Assembly (NCBI RefSeq): GCF_000259505.1
Contig: NZ_AJMM01000021.1
Span: 1 to 54,579 of the forward strand
From: Streptococcus sp. SK643
GTDB lineage: Bacteria > Bacillota > Bacilli > Lactobacillales > Streptococcaceae
Length of the DNA stretch: 54,579 nucleotides
Direction of reading: 5' to 3'
Part shown: positions 26,227 through 35,740 of the stretch, in pieces
How positions within the stretch are numbered: position 1 is the stretch's first letter
Layout of the letters: each line of letters starts with the position of its first letter
Notes under the pieces: model-generated
Seen by the model: only the letters and a program-made list of their open reading frames with translations
The model's database searches: none
Told to the model about the DNA's origin: nothing
Made by a program: the position numbers and the translations under genes

Positions 26227-26260
26227 AGTATGCATTTATGTTGCATACTCTTTTTCTTTT
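26227..26260 (+). terminator. lytC terminator
   Basis: AGTATGCA (26227-26234) pairs with TGCATACT (26242-26249), followed by CTTTTTCTTTT. Confidence 0.85.
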
Positions 26261-26459
26261 GATTACATTATTTTATAATTTGAAAAATTTTAGCAAATAC
26301 CAAGTATCTTTAGTAAAAATCTATTTACGAAAAGTCGGAAAAATGACACATGCTGCATAATAAAAAGACACTTGAAAGGGGTTTATTTTATCACTTTTTT
26401 CTCTAATAAATCTTTAAATTATCAGTCTATTGCAACTTTTCTCATATGAGCCTTTTGGC

Positions 26460-26488
26460 TTGATATTATTTTTTCATAGTAGTATACT
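26460..26488 (+). promoter_or_regulatory. dpr promoter
   Basis: The -35 TTGATA (26460-26465) and -10 TATACT (26483-26488) are 17 bp apart. A PerR-type operator was not recognised by eye. Confidence 0.75.
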
Positions 26489-26545
26489 AAGGATGTAATC
26501 ACTAATATGTGGTTGCTTAGAAAAATAATGAATGAGGTATAAATA

Positions 26546-27064
26546 ATGGTTGAAATTAAAAAAGAAGCAGTAAAAGATGTAGCAACACTAACTAAGGCAG
26601 CACCAGTAGCTTTGGCTGAAACAAAGGCAGTTTTAAACCAAGCTGTAGCAGACTTGTATGTAGCTCACGTTGCTTTTCATCAAGTACACTGGTATATGCG
26701 TGGACGTGGCTTCCTAGTATGGCATCCAAAAATGGATGAATACATGGATGCTCTTGATGGTCACTTGGATGAAATCAGCGAACGTTTGATTACACTTGGT
26801 GGCAACCCATATTCTACTTTGACAGAATTCCTTGAACACAGTGAAATTGAAGAAGAAGCTGGTGAATACCGTAATGTTGAAGAAAGCTTGGAACGTGTAC
26901 TTTCTATCTTCCGTTACTTATCAGAGTTGTTCCAAAAAGGTTTGGATGTAACTGATGAAGAAGGTGACGATGTAACAAACGGTATCTTTGCAGATGCCAA
27001 AACTGAGACGGATAAAACAATCTGGATGCTTGCAGCAGAACTTGGACAAGCACCTGGTTTGTAA
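26546..27064 (+). CDS. dpr: Dps-like peroxide resistance ferritin
   Basis: A 172-residue Dps-family protein that stores iron in a 12-subunit shell and limits hydroxyl radical formation, important in catalase-negative, peroxide-producing streptococci. Seen are the ferroxidase helix segments [16 protein letters not shown] and [15 protein letters not shown] with the conserved His, Asp and Glu ligands. GAGGTATAAATA lies before the ATG. It is monocistronic, between its own promoter and a strong terminator. The sequence is close to pneumococcal Dpr as I remember it. Confidence 0.96.
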   Translation: MVEIKKEAVKDVATLTKAAPVALAETKAVLNQAVADLYVAHVAFHQVHWYMRGRGFLVWHPKMDEYMDALDGHLDEISERLITLGGNPYSTLTEFLEHSEIEEEAGEYRNVEESLERVLSIFRYLSELFQKGLDVTDEEGDDVTNGIFADAKTETDKTIWMLAAELGQAPGL

Positions 27065-27083
27065 GAGGTTTAATAAGTATATG

Positions 27084-27119
27084 AAAATCTGTAAGATTCA
27101 TCTTACAGATTTTTCTATT
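27084..27119 (+). terminator. dpr terminator
   Basis: A 13-bp stem, AAAATCTGTAAGA with TCTTACAGATTTT, a TTCA loop and a T-rich tail. Confidence 0.9.
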
Positions 27120-27157
27120 TTAGAAGCTATTCCAAACCAGTCTTTTTTTTAGTTTTT

Positions 27158-27166
27158 TGATAAAAT
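27158..27166 (+). promoter_or_regulatory. Extended -10 promoter of the folA-clpX cluster
   Basis: TGA followed by TAAAAT (27161-27166), 28 bp before folA; no good -35 is seen. Confidence 0.4.
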
Positions 27167-27193
27167 AGTAGTATCAGTAAAAAGGATGGAAGT

Positions 27194-27700
27194 ATGACTA
27201 AGAAAATCGTAGCTATTTGGGCCCAGGATGAAGAGGGGGTAATCGGTAAGGACAATCGTTTGCCTTGGTATCTACCCGCAGAATTGCAACACTTTAAAGA
27301 AACCACTCTCAATCATGCGATTTTGATGGGACGAGTTACTTTTGATGGAATGGGACGTCGTTTACTTCCACAACGGGAGACTTTGATTTTAACTCGTAAT
27401 GCAGATGAAAATATGGATGGGGTTAATATTTTTAATAATATTGAGTCTGTATTGGACTGGTATCAAAGTCAAGATAAGAATCTCTATGTCATTGGTGGAA
27501 AGCAAATTTTTCAAGCTTTTGAACCTTATCTAGATGAAGTGATTGTAACTCAGATTCATGCTAGGGTAGAAGGAGATACCTATTTCCCTGAGGATTTTGA
27601 TTTGTCTCTTTTTGAGACTGTCTCAAGTAAATTCTATGCTAAAGACGAGAAAAATCCTTATGATTTTACTATCCAATACCGAAAGAGAAAGGAAGTCTAA
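27194..27700 (+). CDS. folA: Dihydrofolate reductase
   Basis: Reduces dihydrofolate to tetrahydrofolate with NADPH; target of trimethoprim. 168 residues with the N-terminal [21 protein letters not shown] active-site region split over the first strand and Met20-like loop, [14 protein letters not shown], and [11 protein letters not shown]. Residue 100 is Ile; Leu at this place is the classic pneumococcal trimethoprim-resistance change, so this allele looks wild type there. AAGGATGGAAGT precedes the ATG. The stop codon overlaps the start of the 56-residue gene that follows. Confidence 0.96.
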   Translation: MTKKIVAIWAQDEEGVIGKDNRLPWYLPAELQHFKETTLNHAILMGRVTFDGMGRRLLPQRETLILTRNADENMDGVNIFNNIESVLDWYQSQDKNLYVIGGKQIFQAFEPYLDEVIVTQIHARVEGDTYFPEDFDLSLFETVSSKFYAKDEKNPYDFTIQYRKRKEV

Positions 27701-27870
27701 TGGAACGGAGTATATTTGGTTTTTTCACGGCCTTGCTGTGTTTTGTATGTGTACTAGCAGGTGCGCAAGCTTTTCGTAAAAAACGCTATGGACTTTCTGT
27801 CCTCCTTTGGTTGAATGCTTTTACAAATTTAGTGAATAGTGTCCATGCTTTTTACATGACCTTATTTTAG
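27700..27870 (+). CDS. Small 56-residue membrane protein between folA and clpX
   Basis: ATG at 27700 shares its A with the folA stop (TAATG), indicating translational coupling; GAAAGGAAG lies just upstream as a ribosome site. The peptide has one clear membrane helix (FGFFTALLCFVCVLAGAQAF), a basic RKKRYG turn and a second hydrophobic half (LSVLLWLNAFTNLVNSVHAF). I do not know its function. A small hypothetical gene stands at the same place in pneumococcus as I remember, so it is likely real and conserved. Confidence 0.75.
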   Translation: MERSIFGFFTALLCFVCVLAGAQAFRKKRYGLSVLLWLNAFTNLVNSVHAFYMTLF

Positions 27871-27901
27871 ATAGAATGACAAGATAGAACGGAAGGAAAT
27901 C

Positions 27902-29134
27902 ATGCCTACAAATAGGAAAAATGATATGATGGTTTATTGCTCGTTTTGTGGTAAAAGCCAAGAAGAAGTACAAAAAATAATCGCAGGGAACAACGCCTTT
28001 ATTTGTAATGAATGTGTAGAGTTAGCCCAGGAAATCATTCGTGAGGAGTTGGCTGAGGAAGTTTTAGCAGACTTGTCTGAGGTGCCAAAACCTATCGAAC
28101 TTCTTAATATCTTGAACCACTATGTAATCGGCCAAGATCGTGCAAAACGTGCCTTGGCAGTAGCGGTTTACAATCACTATAAACGTATTAATTTCCATGA
28201 TACTCGTGAAGACAGTGAAGATGTAGATTTGCAAAAGTCAAACATCTTGATGATTGGCCCAACTGGTTCAGGGAAAACTTTTCTTGCTCAGACTTTGGCT
28301 AAGAGCTTAAATGTGCCTTTTGCGATTGCAGACGCCACAGCATTAACTGAAGCAGGTTATGTCGGCGAGGACGTAGAAAATATCCTCCTTAAACTCTTGC
28401 AGGCTGCTGACTTTAATATCGAGCGTGCAGAACGGGGCATTATCTATGTGGATGAAATTGATAAGATTGCTAAGAAAAGCGAGAATGTCTCGATTACACG
28501 TGACGTTTCTGGTGAAGGGGTTCAACAAGCTCTCCTCAAGATTATTGAGGGAACTGTAGCTAGCGTTCCACCTCAAGGTGGACGTAAACACCCACAACAA
28601 GAGATGATTCAAGTAGATACCAAGAATATACTCTTTATTGTAGGTGGTGCTTTTGATGGAATTGAAGAGATTGTCAAGCAACGTCTGGGTGAAAAAGTAA
28701 TTGGTTTTGGACAAAATAATAAAGCTATTGATGAAAATAGTTCTTATATGCAAGAAATCATTGCTGAAGATATTCAAAAATTTGGTATCATTCCAGAGTT
28801 GATTGGACGTTTACCGGTCTTTGCTGCTCTCGAACAGTTGACAGTGGATGATTTGGTTCGTATCTTGAAAGAGCCAAGAAATGCCTTGGTTAAACAATAC
28901 CAAACCTTACTTTCATATGACGATGTTGAGTTGGAATTTGACGATGAAGCGTTGCAAGAAATTGCCAATAAAGCTATCGAACGTAAGACAGGTGCACGTG
29001 GTCTTCGCTCGATTATCGAAGAGACCATGTTGGATGTCATGTTTGAAGTACCGAGTCAGGAAAATGTGAAATTGGTTCGTATCACCAAAGAAGCTGTCGA
29101 TGGAACGGATAAACCAATCCTAGAAACAGCTTAG
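27902..29134 (+). CDS. clpX: ATP-dependent Clp protease ATPase subunit ClpX
   Basis: An AAA+ unfoldase that feeds proteins into ClpP. 410 residues: N-terminal zinc-binding domain with C13, C16, C35 and C38; Walker A GPTGSGKT; Walker [11 protein letters not shown]; the pore loop GYVGEDV; sensor 2 in [23 protein letters not shown] precedes the ATG. It lies in a folA-small ORF-clpX-ysxC cluster with short gaps. Essential in pneumococcus according to earlier work. Confidence 0.98.
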   Translation: MPTNRKNDMMVYCSFCGKSQEEVQKIIAGNNAFICNECVELAQEIIREELAEEVLADLSEVPKPIELLNILNHYVIGQDRAKRALAVAVYNHYKRINFHDTREDSEDVDLQKSNILMIGPTGSGKTFLAQTLAKSLNVPFAIADATALTEAGYVGEDVENILLKLLQAADFNIERAERGIIYVDEIDKIAKKSENVSITRDVSGEGVQQALLKIIEGTVASVPPQGGRKHPQQEMIQVDTKNILFIVGGAFDGIEEIVKQRLGEKVIGFGQNNKAIDENSSYMQEIIAEDIQKFGIIPELIGRLPVFAALEQLTVDDLVRILKEPRNALVKQYQTLLSYDDVELEFDDEALQEIANKAIERKTGARGLRSIIEETMLDVMFEVPSQENVKLVRITKEAVDGTDKPILETA

Positions 29135-29142
29135 AGGTGACT

Positions 29143-29730
29143 ATGGAAATCAATACACATAATGCTGAAATTTTGCTGAGCGCAGCAAACAAGTCCCATT
29201 ATCCGCAGGATGAACTACCAGAGATTGCCCTTGCAGGTCGTTCAAATGTAGGAAAATCAAGTTTTATCAATACAATGCTTAACCGCAAGAACTTAGCTCG
29301 AACTTCTGGGAAACCAGGTAAGACGCAACTTCTTAATTTCTTTAACATTGACGACAAGATGCGTTTTGTGGATGTACCTGGCTATGGATACGCTCGCGTT
29401 TCCAAAAAGGAACGTGAAAAGTGGGGGCGTATGATTGAGGAGTATTTAACAACTCGCGAAAATCTTCGTGCGGTAGTTAGTCTAGTGGACCTTCGTCATG
29501 ACCCGTCGGCTGATGATGTCCAGATGTACGAATTTCTTAAGTATTATGAGATTCCGGTTATCATTGTTGCGACTAAGGCGGATAAGATTCCACGTGGCAA
29601 ATGGAATAAGCACGAATCGGCTATAAAAAAGAAATTAAACTTTGATCCAAGTGATGACTTTATCATCTTTTCATCTGTAAATAAGGCGGGGATGGAGCAG
29701 GCTTGGGATGCAATCTTAGAAAAATTATGA
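29143..29730 (+). CDS. ysxC: Ribosome biogenesis GTPase YsxC/EngB
   Basis: A GTPase needed for large ribosomal subunit assembly. ATG at 29143 (MEINTHNAE, 195 residues) follows TAGAGG closely, the same length as relatives; an in-frame GTG two codons earlier overlaps that ribosome site. G-motifs are visible: GRSNVGKS (G1), DVPGYGY (G3), TKADK (G4) and SSVNKAG (G5). It starts 8 bp after clpX, so the two are cotranscribed. Confidence 0.96.
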   Translation: MEINTHNAEILLSAANKSHYPQDELPEIALAGRSNVGKSSFINTMLNRKNLARTSGKPGKTQLLNFFNIDDKMRFVDVPGYGYARVSKKEREKWGRMIEEYLTTRENLRAVVSLVDLRHDPSADDVQMYEFLKYYEIPVIIVATKADKIPRGKWNKHESAIKKKLNFDPSDDFIIFSSVNKAGMEQAWDAILEKL

Positions 29731-29739
29731 GGTAAAACA

Positions 29740-30120
29740 ATGGCTAAAACAATTCATACAGATAAGGCTCCAAAGGCTATCGGACCTTATGTTCAAGGGA
29801 AAATCGTTGGCAATCTTCTGTTTGCTAGCGGTCAAGTTCCTCTTTCTCCAGAAACTGGGGAGATTGTAGGAGAGACTATTCAAGAACAGACAGAACAAGT
29901 TTTGAAAAATATTGGTGCTATTTTGGCAGAAGCAGGAACAGATTTTGATCATGTTGTCAAAACAACTTGTTTCTTAAGTGATATGAATGACTTTGTTCCT
30001 TTTAATGAGGTTTACCAAACGGCCTTTAATGAGGAATTCCCGGCTCGTTCAGCTGTGGAGGTAGCTCGTCTTCCTCGTGATGTAAAAGTAGAAATTGAAG
30101 TCATCGCAGAGATTGGCTAG
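29740..30120 (+). CDS. ridA: RidA family reactive intermediate/imine deaminase
   Basis: A small 126-residue enzyme of the YjgF/YER057c/UK114 family that hydrolyses reactive enamines/imines made by PLP enzymes such as threonine dehydratase. The family signature is seen in PARSAVEVARLPRD (with the key arginine) and FASGQVPLSPETGE near the N-terminus. GAGGTAAAACA precedes the ATG, 9 bp after ysxC. A weak hairpin follows before rapZ. Confidence 0.92.
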   Translation: MAKTIHTDKAPKAIGPYVQGKIVGNLLFASGQVPLSPETGEIVGETIQEQTEQVLKNIGAILAEAGTDFDHVVKTTCFLSDMNDFVPFNEVYQTAFNEEFPARSAVEVARLPRDVKVEIEVIAEIG

Positions 30121-30132
30121 CTAGTTGAGTTG

Positions 30133-30159
30133 AAGTTTGGTTATACCAAGCTTCTTTTG
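30133..30159 (+). terminator. Weak hairpin between ridA and rapZ
   Basis: AAGTTTGG (30133-30140) pairs with CCAAGCTT (30146-30153), followed by CTTTTG. Probably a partial terminator at most. Confidence 0.4.
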
Positions 30160-30175
30160 ATATAAGGAGAGAAAA

Positions 30176-31066
30176 ATGACAAAGAAACAACTTCATCTGG
30201 TAATTGTAACAGGGATGAGTGGTGCAGGAAAAACAGTAGCCATTCAATCTTTTGAGGATCTAGGTTATTTTACAATTGACAATATGCCTCCAGCCCTCTT
30301 GCCCAAATTTTTACAGTTGGTAGAGACCAAAGATGATGATCATAAGTTAGCTTTGGTAGTAGATATGCGGAGCCGTTCCTTCTTTTCAGAAATCCAGGCA
30401 GTCCTAGATGGTTTAGAAAATAAGGAAGGATTAGATTTTAAAATTCTCTTCTTGGACGCTGCAGATAAAGAATTGGTAGCTCGTTATAAGGAGACGAGAC
30501 GAAGTCATCCCTTGGCTGCAGATGGTAGAATTTTAGATGGGATCAAGTTAGAGAGAGAACTCTTGGCCCCACTTAAAAATATGAGTCAAAATGTGGTGGA
30601 TACAACAGAATTAACACCACGGGAACTTCGGAAAACCATAGCAGAGCAGTTTTCAGACCAAGAGCAGAGTCAATCTTTCCGTATTGAAGTCATGTCCTTT
30701 GGTTTTAAATACGGAATTCCTATTGATGCTGATTTGTTATTTGATGTTCGTTTCTTGCCCAATCCCTATTATCATACAGAATTACGCAATCAGACAGGTT
30801 TGGATAATCCTGTTTATGACTATGTCATGAATCAGCCTGAGTCAGAGGACTTTTATCAGCATTTGTTAGCTCTGATTGAGCCTATCTTGCCAAGTTACCA
30901 AAAAGAAGGTAAGTCAGTATTAACCATTGCGATGGGCTGTACTGGTGGACAACATCGGAGTGTAGCCTTTGCCAAACGCTTAACGGATGATTTGTCTAAA
31001 AATTGGCCTGTAAATGTGAGTCACCGAGATAAAGACAGAAGAAAGGAAACGGTAAACCGTTCATGA
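30176..31066 (+). CDS. rapZ: RNase adapter RapZ / nucleotide-binding protein YvcJ
   Basis: A 296-residue P-loop protein with Walker A GMSGAGKT (residues 13-20), a Walker B-like VVDMRSR segment and the C-terminal [17 protein letters not shown] signature. In E. coli the homologue controls GlmS through small RNAs; in Bacillus the homologue YvcJ binds nucleotides and affects competence. AAGGAGAGAAAA precedes the ATG. Its stop overlaps the start of yvcK by 4 bp, forming the conserved rapZ-yvcK-whiA trio. Confidence 0.95.
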   Translation: MTKKQLHLVIVTGMSGAGKTVAIQSFEDLGYFTIDNMPPALLPKFLQLVETKDDDHKLALVVDMRSRSFFSEIQAVLDGLENKEGLDFKILFLDAADKELVARYKETRRSHPLAADGRILDGIKLERELLAPLKNMSQNVVDTTELTPRELRKTIAEQFSDQEQSQSFRIEVMSFGFKYGIPIDADLLFDVRFLPNPYYHTELRNQTGLDNPVYDYVMNQPESEDFYQHLLALIEPILPSYQKEGKSVLTIAMGCTGGQHRSVAFAKRLTDDLSKNWPVNVSHRDKDRRKETVNRS

Positions 31067-32040
31067 GAAAACCTAAAATTACGGTAATTGGTGGAGGTAC
31101 TGGAATCCCTGTCATTTTAAAAAGTCTGCGTGAAAAAGATGTTGATATTTCAGCCATTGTAACGGTAGCTGATGATGGTGGTTCATCTGGTGAACTTCGT
31201 AAAAATATGAATCATTTGACACCACCAGGTGATCTCCGTAACGTCTTAGTGGCTATGTCTGATATGCCAAAGTTCTATGAAAAGGTATTTCAGTATCGTT
31301 TTTCTGAGGATGCTGGTGCCTTTGCTGGTCATCCGCTGGGAAATCTTATCATTGCTGGCTTATCTGAGATGCAGGGATCAACCTATAATGCAATGCAGTT
31401 GTTGAGTAAATTTTTCCATACGACGGGTAAAATTTATCCATCTAGTGATTATCCCTTGACTCTTCATGCTGTCTTTAAAGATGGGACTGAAGTAGCTGGG
31501 GAGAGTCATATTGCAGATCACCCAGGAATGATTGACCATGTCTATGTGACCAATACTCTTGAAGATGAGAAACCAGAGGCTAGTCGTCGAGTCGTTAATA
31601 CGATTCTTGAAAGCGATATGATTGTCTTAGGCCCAGGATCCCTCTTTACTTCCATATTGCCCAATATTGTGATTGAAGAAATCGGCCAAGCTCTTCTTGA
31701 AACTAAGGCTGAGATTGCCTATGTATGTAATATCATGACCCAACGCGGTGAAACGGAACACTTTACTGATAGTGATCACGTGGAAGTATTGCATCGTCAT
31801 CTTGGCAGACCTTTTATTGATACTGTGTTGGTCAATATTGAAAAAGTGCCTCAAGAATATATGAATTCCAATCGTTTTGATGAATATTTAGTTCAAGTAG
31901 AGCATGACTTTGCTGGTTTGTGTAAACAAGTACCACGAGTCATTTCATCTAACTTCCTACGGTTGGAAAATGGTGGGGCTTTTCATGATGGCGATTTAAT
32001 TGTTGATGATTTGATGCGGATTATACAGGTGAGAAAATGA
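31063..32040 (+). CDS. yvcK: Gluconeogenesis factor / UDP-sugar-binding YvcK (CofD-like)
   Basis: A 325-residue protein of the CofD/YvcK family, opening with [15 protein letters not shown] and [13 protein letters not shown], the nucleotide-binding signature. Bacillus YvcK binds UDP-GlcNAc and supports growth on gluconeogenic carbon and cell shape. It overlaps rapZ by 4 bp and whiA by 4 bp (ATGA at each junction), so translation is coupled. No oddities. Confidence 0.95.
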   Translation: MRKPKITVIGGGTGIPVILKSLREKDVDISAIVTVADDGGSSGELRKNMNHLTPPGDLRNVLVAMSDMPKFYEKVFQYRFSEDAGAFAGHPLGNLIIAGLSEMQGSTYNAMQLLSKFFHTTGKIYPSSDYPLTLHAVFKDGTEVAGESHIADHPGMIDHVYVTNTLEDEKPEASRRVVNTILESDMIVLGPGSLFTSILPNIVIEEIGQALLETKAEIAYVCNIMTQRGETEHFTDSDHVEVLHRHLGRPFIDTVLVNIEKVPQEYMNSNRFDEYLVQVEHDFAGLCKQVPRVISSNFLRLENGGAFHDGDLIVDDLMRIIQVRK

Positions 32041-32948
32041 GTTTTACAGTTGCAGTAAAAGAAGAAATTTTAGGTCAGCATCATTTGAGTCGTCATGAAC
32101 TAGCCGCTATTATTAAAATGTCTGGTAGCATTGGTCTATCGAGTTCTGGTTTAACCTTATCAGTCGTGACAGAAAATGCCAAGCTTGCTCGTCATCTATA
32201 TGAGTCTTTTCTTCATTTCTATAGCATCAAGTCTGAGATTCGCCATCATCAAAGGAGCAATCTTCGCAAGAATCGGGTTTATACCGTTTTTACAGATGAA
32301 AAGGTGCAGGACTTATTGAGTGATTTACATTTGGCCGACTCTTTCTTTGGCATAGAAACAGGTATTGACGAGGCGATTTTATCGGATGAGGAAGCTGGTC
32401 GAGCTTATCTATGTGGCGCTTTCTTGTCAAATGGGAGCATTCGTGACCCTGAGTCAGGTAAGTACCAGTTGGAAATCAGTTCAGTTTACTTAGACCACGC
32501 GCAAGGGATTGCCTCTCTTCTCCAGCAGTTTTTACTGGATGCTAAGGTTCTTGAGCGCAAGAAGGGAGCTGTGACTTATCTCCAGCGTGCCGAAGACATT
32601 ATGGATTTCTTGATAGTCATCGGAGCCATGGAGGCGCGTGATGATTTTGAGCGGGTTAAGATTTTGCGAGAAACCCGTAACGATCTCAATCGGGCTAATA
32701 ATGCTGAAACAGCGAATATTGCTCGGACAGTTTCTGCCAGCATGAAGACCATCAACAATATCAGCAAAATCAAAGATATCATGGGCTTAGAAAATCTGCC
32801 AGTGGATTTGCAGGAGGTAGCGCAATTGCGGATTCAGCACCCAGACTACTCTATCCAGCAGTTAGCAGATAGCCTCAGCACCCCTCTGACCAAAAGTGGT
32901 GTCAACCACAGACTCAGAAAGATAAACAAATTAGCAGATGAACTATAA
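32037..32948 (+). CDS. whiA: Sporulation/cell division regulator WhiA
   Basis: A 303-residue DNA-binding protein with an N-terminal LAGLIDADG-like domain (including [20 protein letters not shown]) and a C-terminal helix-turn-helix ([26 protein letters not shown]). In Bacillus it affects division and chromosome segregation. The start overlaps the end of yvcK. A bidirectional terminator follows, facing the convergent reductase gene. Confidence 0.95.
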   Translation: MSFTVAVKEEILGQHHLSRHELAAIIKMSGSIGLSSSGLTLSVVTENAKLARHLYESFLHFYSIKSEIRHHQRSNLRKNRVYTVFTDEKVQDLLSDLHLADSFFGIETGIDEAILSDEEAGRAYLCGAFLSNGSIRDPESGKYQLEISSVYLDHAQGIASLLQQFLLDAKVLERKKGAVTYLQRAEDIMDFLIVIGAMEARDDFERVKILRETRNDLNRANNAETANIARTVSASMKTINNISKIKDIMGLENLPVDLQEVAQLRIQHPDYSIQQLADSLSTPLTKSGVNHRLRKINKLADEL

Positions 32949-32980
32949 AACCACGAATCGCATTTGACTCGTGGTTCTTT
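32949..32980. terminator. Terminator between whiA and the reductase gene
   Basis: AACCACGA (32949-32956) pairs with TCGTGGTT (32969-32976), extended by two more pairs after a mismatch, with CTTTTC on the + side. Flanks are T-rich on both strands, so it can serve both convergent genes. Confidence 0.75.
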
Positions 32981-32982
32981 TC

Positions 32983-33951
32983 TTATAAACTGGTTGAGTG
33001 TTTTGGTTGCACTTTTTGTTCAGGGTCAATGTAGTTGATGGCATTGTTGACAGCGGTTGGAGCTTCACCAAGACCTGTCGCAATGAGATCAATTTTGCCG
33101 TCATAGTAGCAGCAGTCACCGATAGCATAGATACCTGCTCGGCTGGATTCCTGTTTACTGTTAACGATAATCTTGTGGCGGTTGAGGTCCAGACCCCAGT
33201 TTTTAAGGTTACCGACAGAAGATTTGAAACCATAGTTGACAAATAGGTGATCTAGGTCAATAGTTTCTGTTTCATCAGATTTGACTTTTGTGATTTCAAG
33301 TTTACCGAGCGTTTTTCCATCTCCAAGGAGTTGGCTAGGGACGAATGGTGTCTTGATGGTCACAGATGATTCCTGTAAGGCTTGGACACTGTGTTCCAAG
33401 GCGCGGAAATTATCTCTGCGGTGAACAAGGGTAGTTGGCGCAATTTTTTCAAAAGCCAAAGCCCAATCCACAGCCGAGTCTCCTCCACCAAGAATCGTCA
33501 CTTTCTTACCAGCATATTGCTGGATGTTGGAAACGTGGTAGTGGATATTTTCATAGCCTTCAACGCCTTCTAGTTCCAGAGGACGTGGTTTGAAGGCACC
33601 CCCACCCATAGCGATGATAACTGTTTTAGACAGATGACTTCCTTTAGAAGTTGTGATGGCAAAGCCTTCTTCTTGTTTTTCAATCTCAAGAACCGTTTCG
33701 TTGAGATGAATAGGGGTATCAAAGCCATTTAATTGCTCGATTAGACGGTTAGTCAACTCTTCTCCAGTCAGGTTTGGGAATCCCGGTACGTCTAAAATTT
33801 CCTTTTCAGGATAGAGAATGGCAGGTTGTCCACCGAGTTGGGGAAGAGAGTCGATGATTTGGACCTTGGCTTGGCGTAGATGAGCATAGAAGGCTGCAAA
33901 AAGCCCGACAGGACCACCACCTACAATGGTAATATCATAGAGTTGAGACAT
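32983..33951 (-). CDS. Ferredoxin/flavodoxin-NADP+ reductase (TrxB-like)
   Basis: A 322-residue flavoprotein of the thioredoxin-reductase fold. It has FAD-binding GGGPVGLFAAFY near the start, NADPH-binding GGGDSAVDWA, and the late GIYAIGDCCYYDGK FAD motif. The CxxC redox pair of true thioredoxin reductases is missing between the two nucleotide motifs, so it belongs to the YumC-type ferredoxin-NADP reductases. TAAAAGGAGAAACC-like sequence (AAAGGAGAAACC) precedes the ATG on the minus strand. It is convergent to whiA. Confidence 0.92.
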   Translation of the reverse strand: MSQLYDITIVGGGPVGLFAAFYAHLRQAKVQIIDSLPQLGGQPAILYPEKEILDVPGFPNLTGEELTNRLIEQLNGFDTPIHLNETVLEIEKQEEGFAITTSKGSHLSKTVIIAMGGGAFKPRPLELEGVEGYENIHYHVSNIQQYAGKKVTILGGGDSAVDWALAFEKIAPTTLVHRRDNFRALEHSVQALQESSVTIKTPFVPSQLLGDGKTLGKLEITKVKSDETETIDLDHLFVNYGFKSSVGNLKNWGLDLNRHKIIVNSKQESSRAGIYAIGDCCYYDGKIDLIATGLGEAPTAVNNAINYIDPEQKVQPKHSTSL

Positions 33952-34065
33952 GGTTTCTCCTTTGTTTTTTCTAGTTAGTTTATTTTATCATATTTTAAAT
34001 TAAATTAGAAAATATGATTCAAATTCTTTTTAAGATAGTTTTCGAGCTAGTTCATCGAAAAGCTA

Positions 34066-34599
34066 TTATTGGAATTCACCAATAGGGTTAAAATCTTTAA
34101 CTTTTGAAGATTTAGCAATAATCTCGAATTGACCATCAGATTTTTCATAACCGATGGTAATCGTAGTTTTATCATCGGGTAATTTCTTTGCAAACTCAGA
34201 GATACTCATGCGAACTAACACAATATCGTTATTTTGATCTCTTGTAGCAGAATTTGAATTTAGAGCTTCTAAAGATTTTCTGTAAGATTCTTTAGTTTCT
34301 CCAATTATCGAAATCTTGATATTATCATGTGGTTCAGTATTATCTGGTGTCGTGATATTATTTTCAATTGAAATAGTAGCTGCTTCAGTATTACCAGGAT
34401 TTAAACGACCTTTGAGTAAGGAAGTCACTTCTTTGTATTGACTGTTATCTGGCTTCGTTTTCTCGATAGACGAGGTAGAAGTGCTTTGCTCTGTTTTGGG
34501 TTGTTCCTTGTTTTCAGAGATAGTTGATTTGTTATTTGAGCAAGCTACTAAAACAGTAGCAGAAATAAAGATGATTGATATTGAGAATAGTTTTTTCAC
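34066..34599 (-). CDS. Small hypothetical lipoprotein
   Basis: A 177-residue secreted lipoprotein starting at GTG with AAAGGA 8-9 bases upstream. The signal FSISIIFISATVLVACS ends in a lipobox with lipidated Cys near residue 20. Then a Ser/Thr/Lys-rich linker and a compact domain with a YKEVTSLLKGRLNPGN segment. I recognise no family. Its own promoter (34674-34702) makes it a separate unit between the reductase and the divergent cdaA operon. It could bind a ligand or a partner at the surface; nothing more can be said. Confidence 0.8.
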   Translation of the reverse strand: MKKLFSISIIFISATVLVACSNNKSTISENKEQPKTEQSTSTSSIEKTKPDNSQYKEVTSLLKGRLNPGNTEAATISIENNITTPDNTEPHDNIKISIIGETKESYRKSLEALNSNSATRDQNNDIVLVRMSISEFAKKLPDDKTTITIGYEKSDGQFEIIAKSSKVKDFNPIGEFQ

Positions 34600-34673
34600 A
34601 GTTTTAATCCTTTCGAAATGCTTATGCTTCTGTGCTTTATTTTTGATTCATGAAAAGTCATGACTAAAGTTAG

Positions 34674-34702
34674 ATTATACCTATTAAAAAAATTTTTGTA
34701 AA
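34674..34702 (-). promoter_or_regulatory. Promoter of the small lipoprotein gene
   Basis: On the minus strand, -35 TTTACA (34697-34702) and -10 TATAAT (34674-34679) are 17 bp apart. The leader of about 68 bases contains TCATGA twice, 4 bases apart. Confidence 0.7.
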
Positions 34703-34837
34703 GTTTTTGATTGGACTTTGATTAAATAAAGTTATAAGAATGTTCATTTTAACCTTATTTTTACCCACACTTTTTCTTAAACTCTTTTCTTTTTTGAATG
34801 GGCTGTTTTAAAATCTATTAAAGAAATTTCAGAAACA

Positions 34838-34846
34838 TGATATAAT
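34838..34846 (+). promoter_or_regulatory. cdaA operon promoter
   Basis: TGA followed by TATAAT (34841-34846) gives an extended -10, 36 bp before cdaA. The -35 region (TTAAAG, 34818-34823) is poor. Confidence 0.55.
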
Positions 34847-34882
34847 AGAAAAGAAACTGTTTGAATGGAGAGGAGATAGTGG

Positions 34883-35740
34883 ATGAATTTTCAACAATTA
34901 TCCAACCCGCAGTATTGGTCTAGCATATTTTCTGGTCCTTGGAGTATCGCCATTAATATCTTTGATATTTTGATTGTTGCCTATATTTTATATCGTTTTA
35001 CAAAAGCGATAGCAGGTACCAAGATTATGATTCTGGTACGTGGGGTAATTATTTTTGTATTGGCGCAATTTGTGGCGAATATCCTCGGTTTAACGACTAT
35101 TTCTTGGTTGATTAACCAGATTATTACTTACGGAGTTATTGCTGCAGTGGTAATTTTTTCTCCAGAAATTCGAACTGGCTTGGAACGCTTAGGTAGAGCG
35201 ACAGATTTTTTCTCTAATTCTACAATCAGTGCAGAGGAGCACATGATTCGCTCTTTTGTCAAGTCTGTAGAATATATGAGTCCGCGTAAAATTGGGGCTC
35301 TTGTTGCTATTCAACGTGTACGTACCTTGCAGGAATACATATCTACAGGAATTCCATTAGATTCTAAAATCTCAGCGGAACTCCTTATCAATATTTTTAT
35401 TCCCAATACACCGCTACACGATGGAGCTGTAATTATACGTGATAATCGTATTGCCGTAACATCAGCTTATTTACCTCTTACTGAAAGTACGGGAATTTCT
35501 AAGGAATACGGGACTAGACACCGGGCTGCAATCGGTTTATCTGAGGTATCGGATGCTTTGACCTTTATCGTTTCAGAGGAGACAGGGGGCATCTCAATTA
35601 CTTATAACGGTGTGTTTAAACATAACTTAAGTCTTGAAGAATTTGAAGCAGAATTACGTGCTCTTCTTTTACCTGTGGTTGAGGAAAAAGTGAGCTTCAA
35701 GGAGCGTTTGTTAGGAGGTTGGAAATATGAGAAAAAATAG
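34883..35740 (+). CDS. cdaA: Diadenylate cyclase CdaA
   Basis: A membrane-bound enzyme making the messenger c-di-AMP from ATP. 285 residues: about three membrane helices in the first 95 residues, then the DAC domain with the catalytic DGA (LHDGAVIIRDNRI) and RHR (GTRHRAAIGLSE) motifs intact. GAGAGGAGATAGTGG precedes the ATG. It overlaps cdaR by 14 bp, and glmM follows, giving the conserved cdaA-cdaR-glmM operon that ties c-di-AMP to cell wall precursor supply. Confidence 0.96.
   Translation: MNFQQLSNPQYWSSIFSGPWSIAINIFDILIVAYILYRFTKAIAGTKIMILVRGVIIFVLAQFVANILGLTTISWLINQIITYGVIAAVVIFSPEIRTGLERLGRATDFFSNSTISAEEHMIRSFVKSVEYMSPRKIGALVAIQRVRTLQEYISTGIPLDSKISAELLINIFIPNTPLHDGAVIIRDNRIAVTSAYLPLTESTGISKEYGTRHRAAIGLSEVSDALTFIVSEETGGISITYNGVFKHNLSLEEFEAELRALLLPVVEEKVSFKERLLGGWKYEKK

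Larger units (their letters stand above)
26208..26545 (+). other. 338-bp gap between lytC and dpr
   Basis: It holds the lytC terminator (26227-26260), about 200 bp in which I see no feature, the dpr promoter (26460-26488) and a leader of about 50 bases. No ORF with a ribosome site was seen. Confidence 0.7.

Noticed and set aside
32983..33951. Thioredoxin reductase annotation
   Set aside because: The CxxC redox motif between the FAD and NADPH motifs is absent; ferredoxin-NADP reductase fits better.
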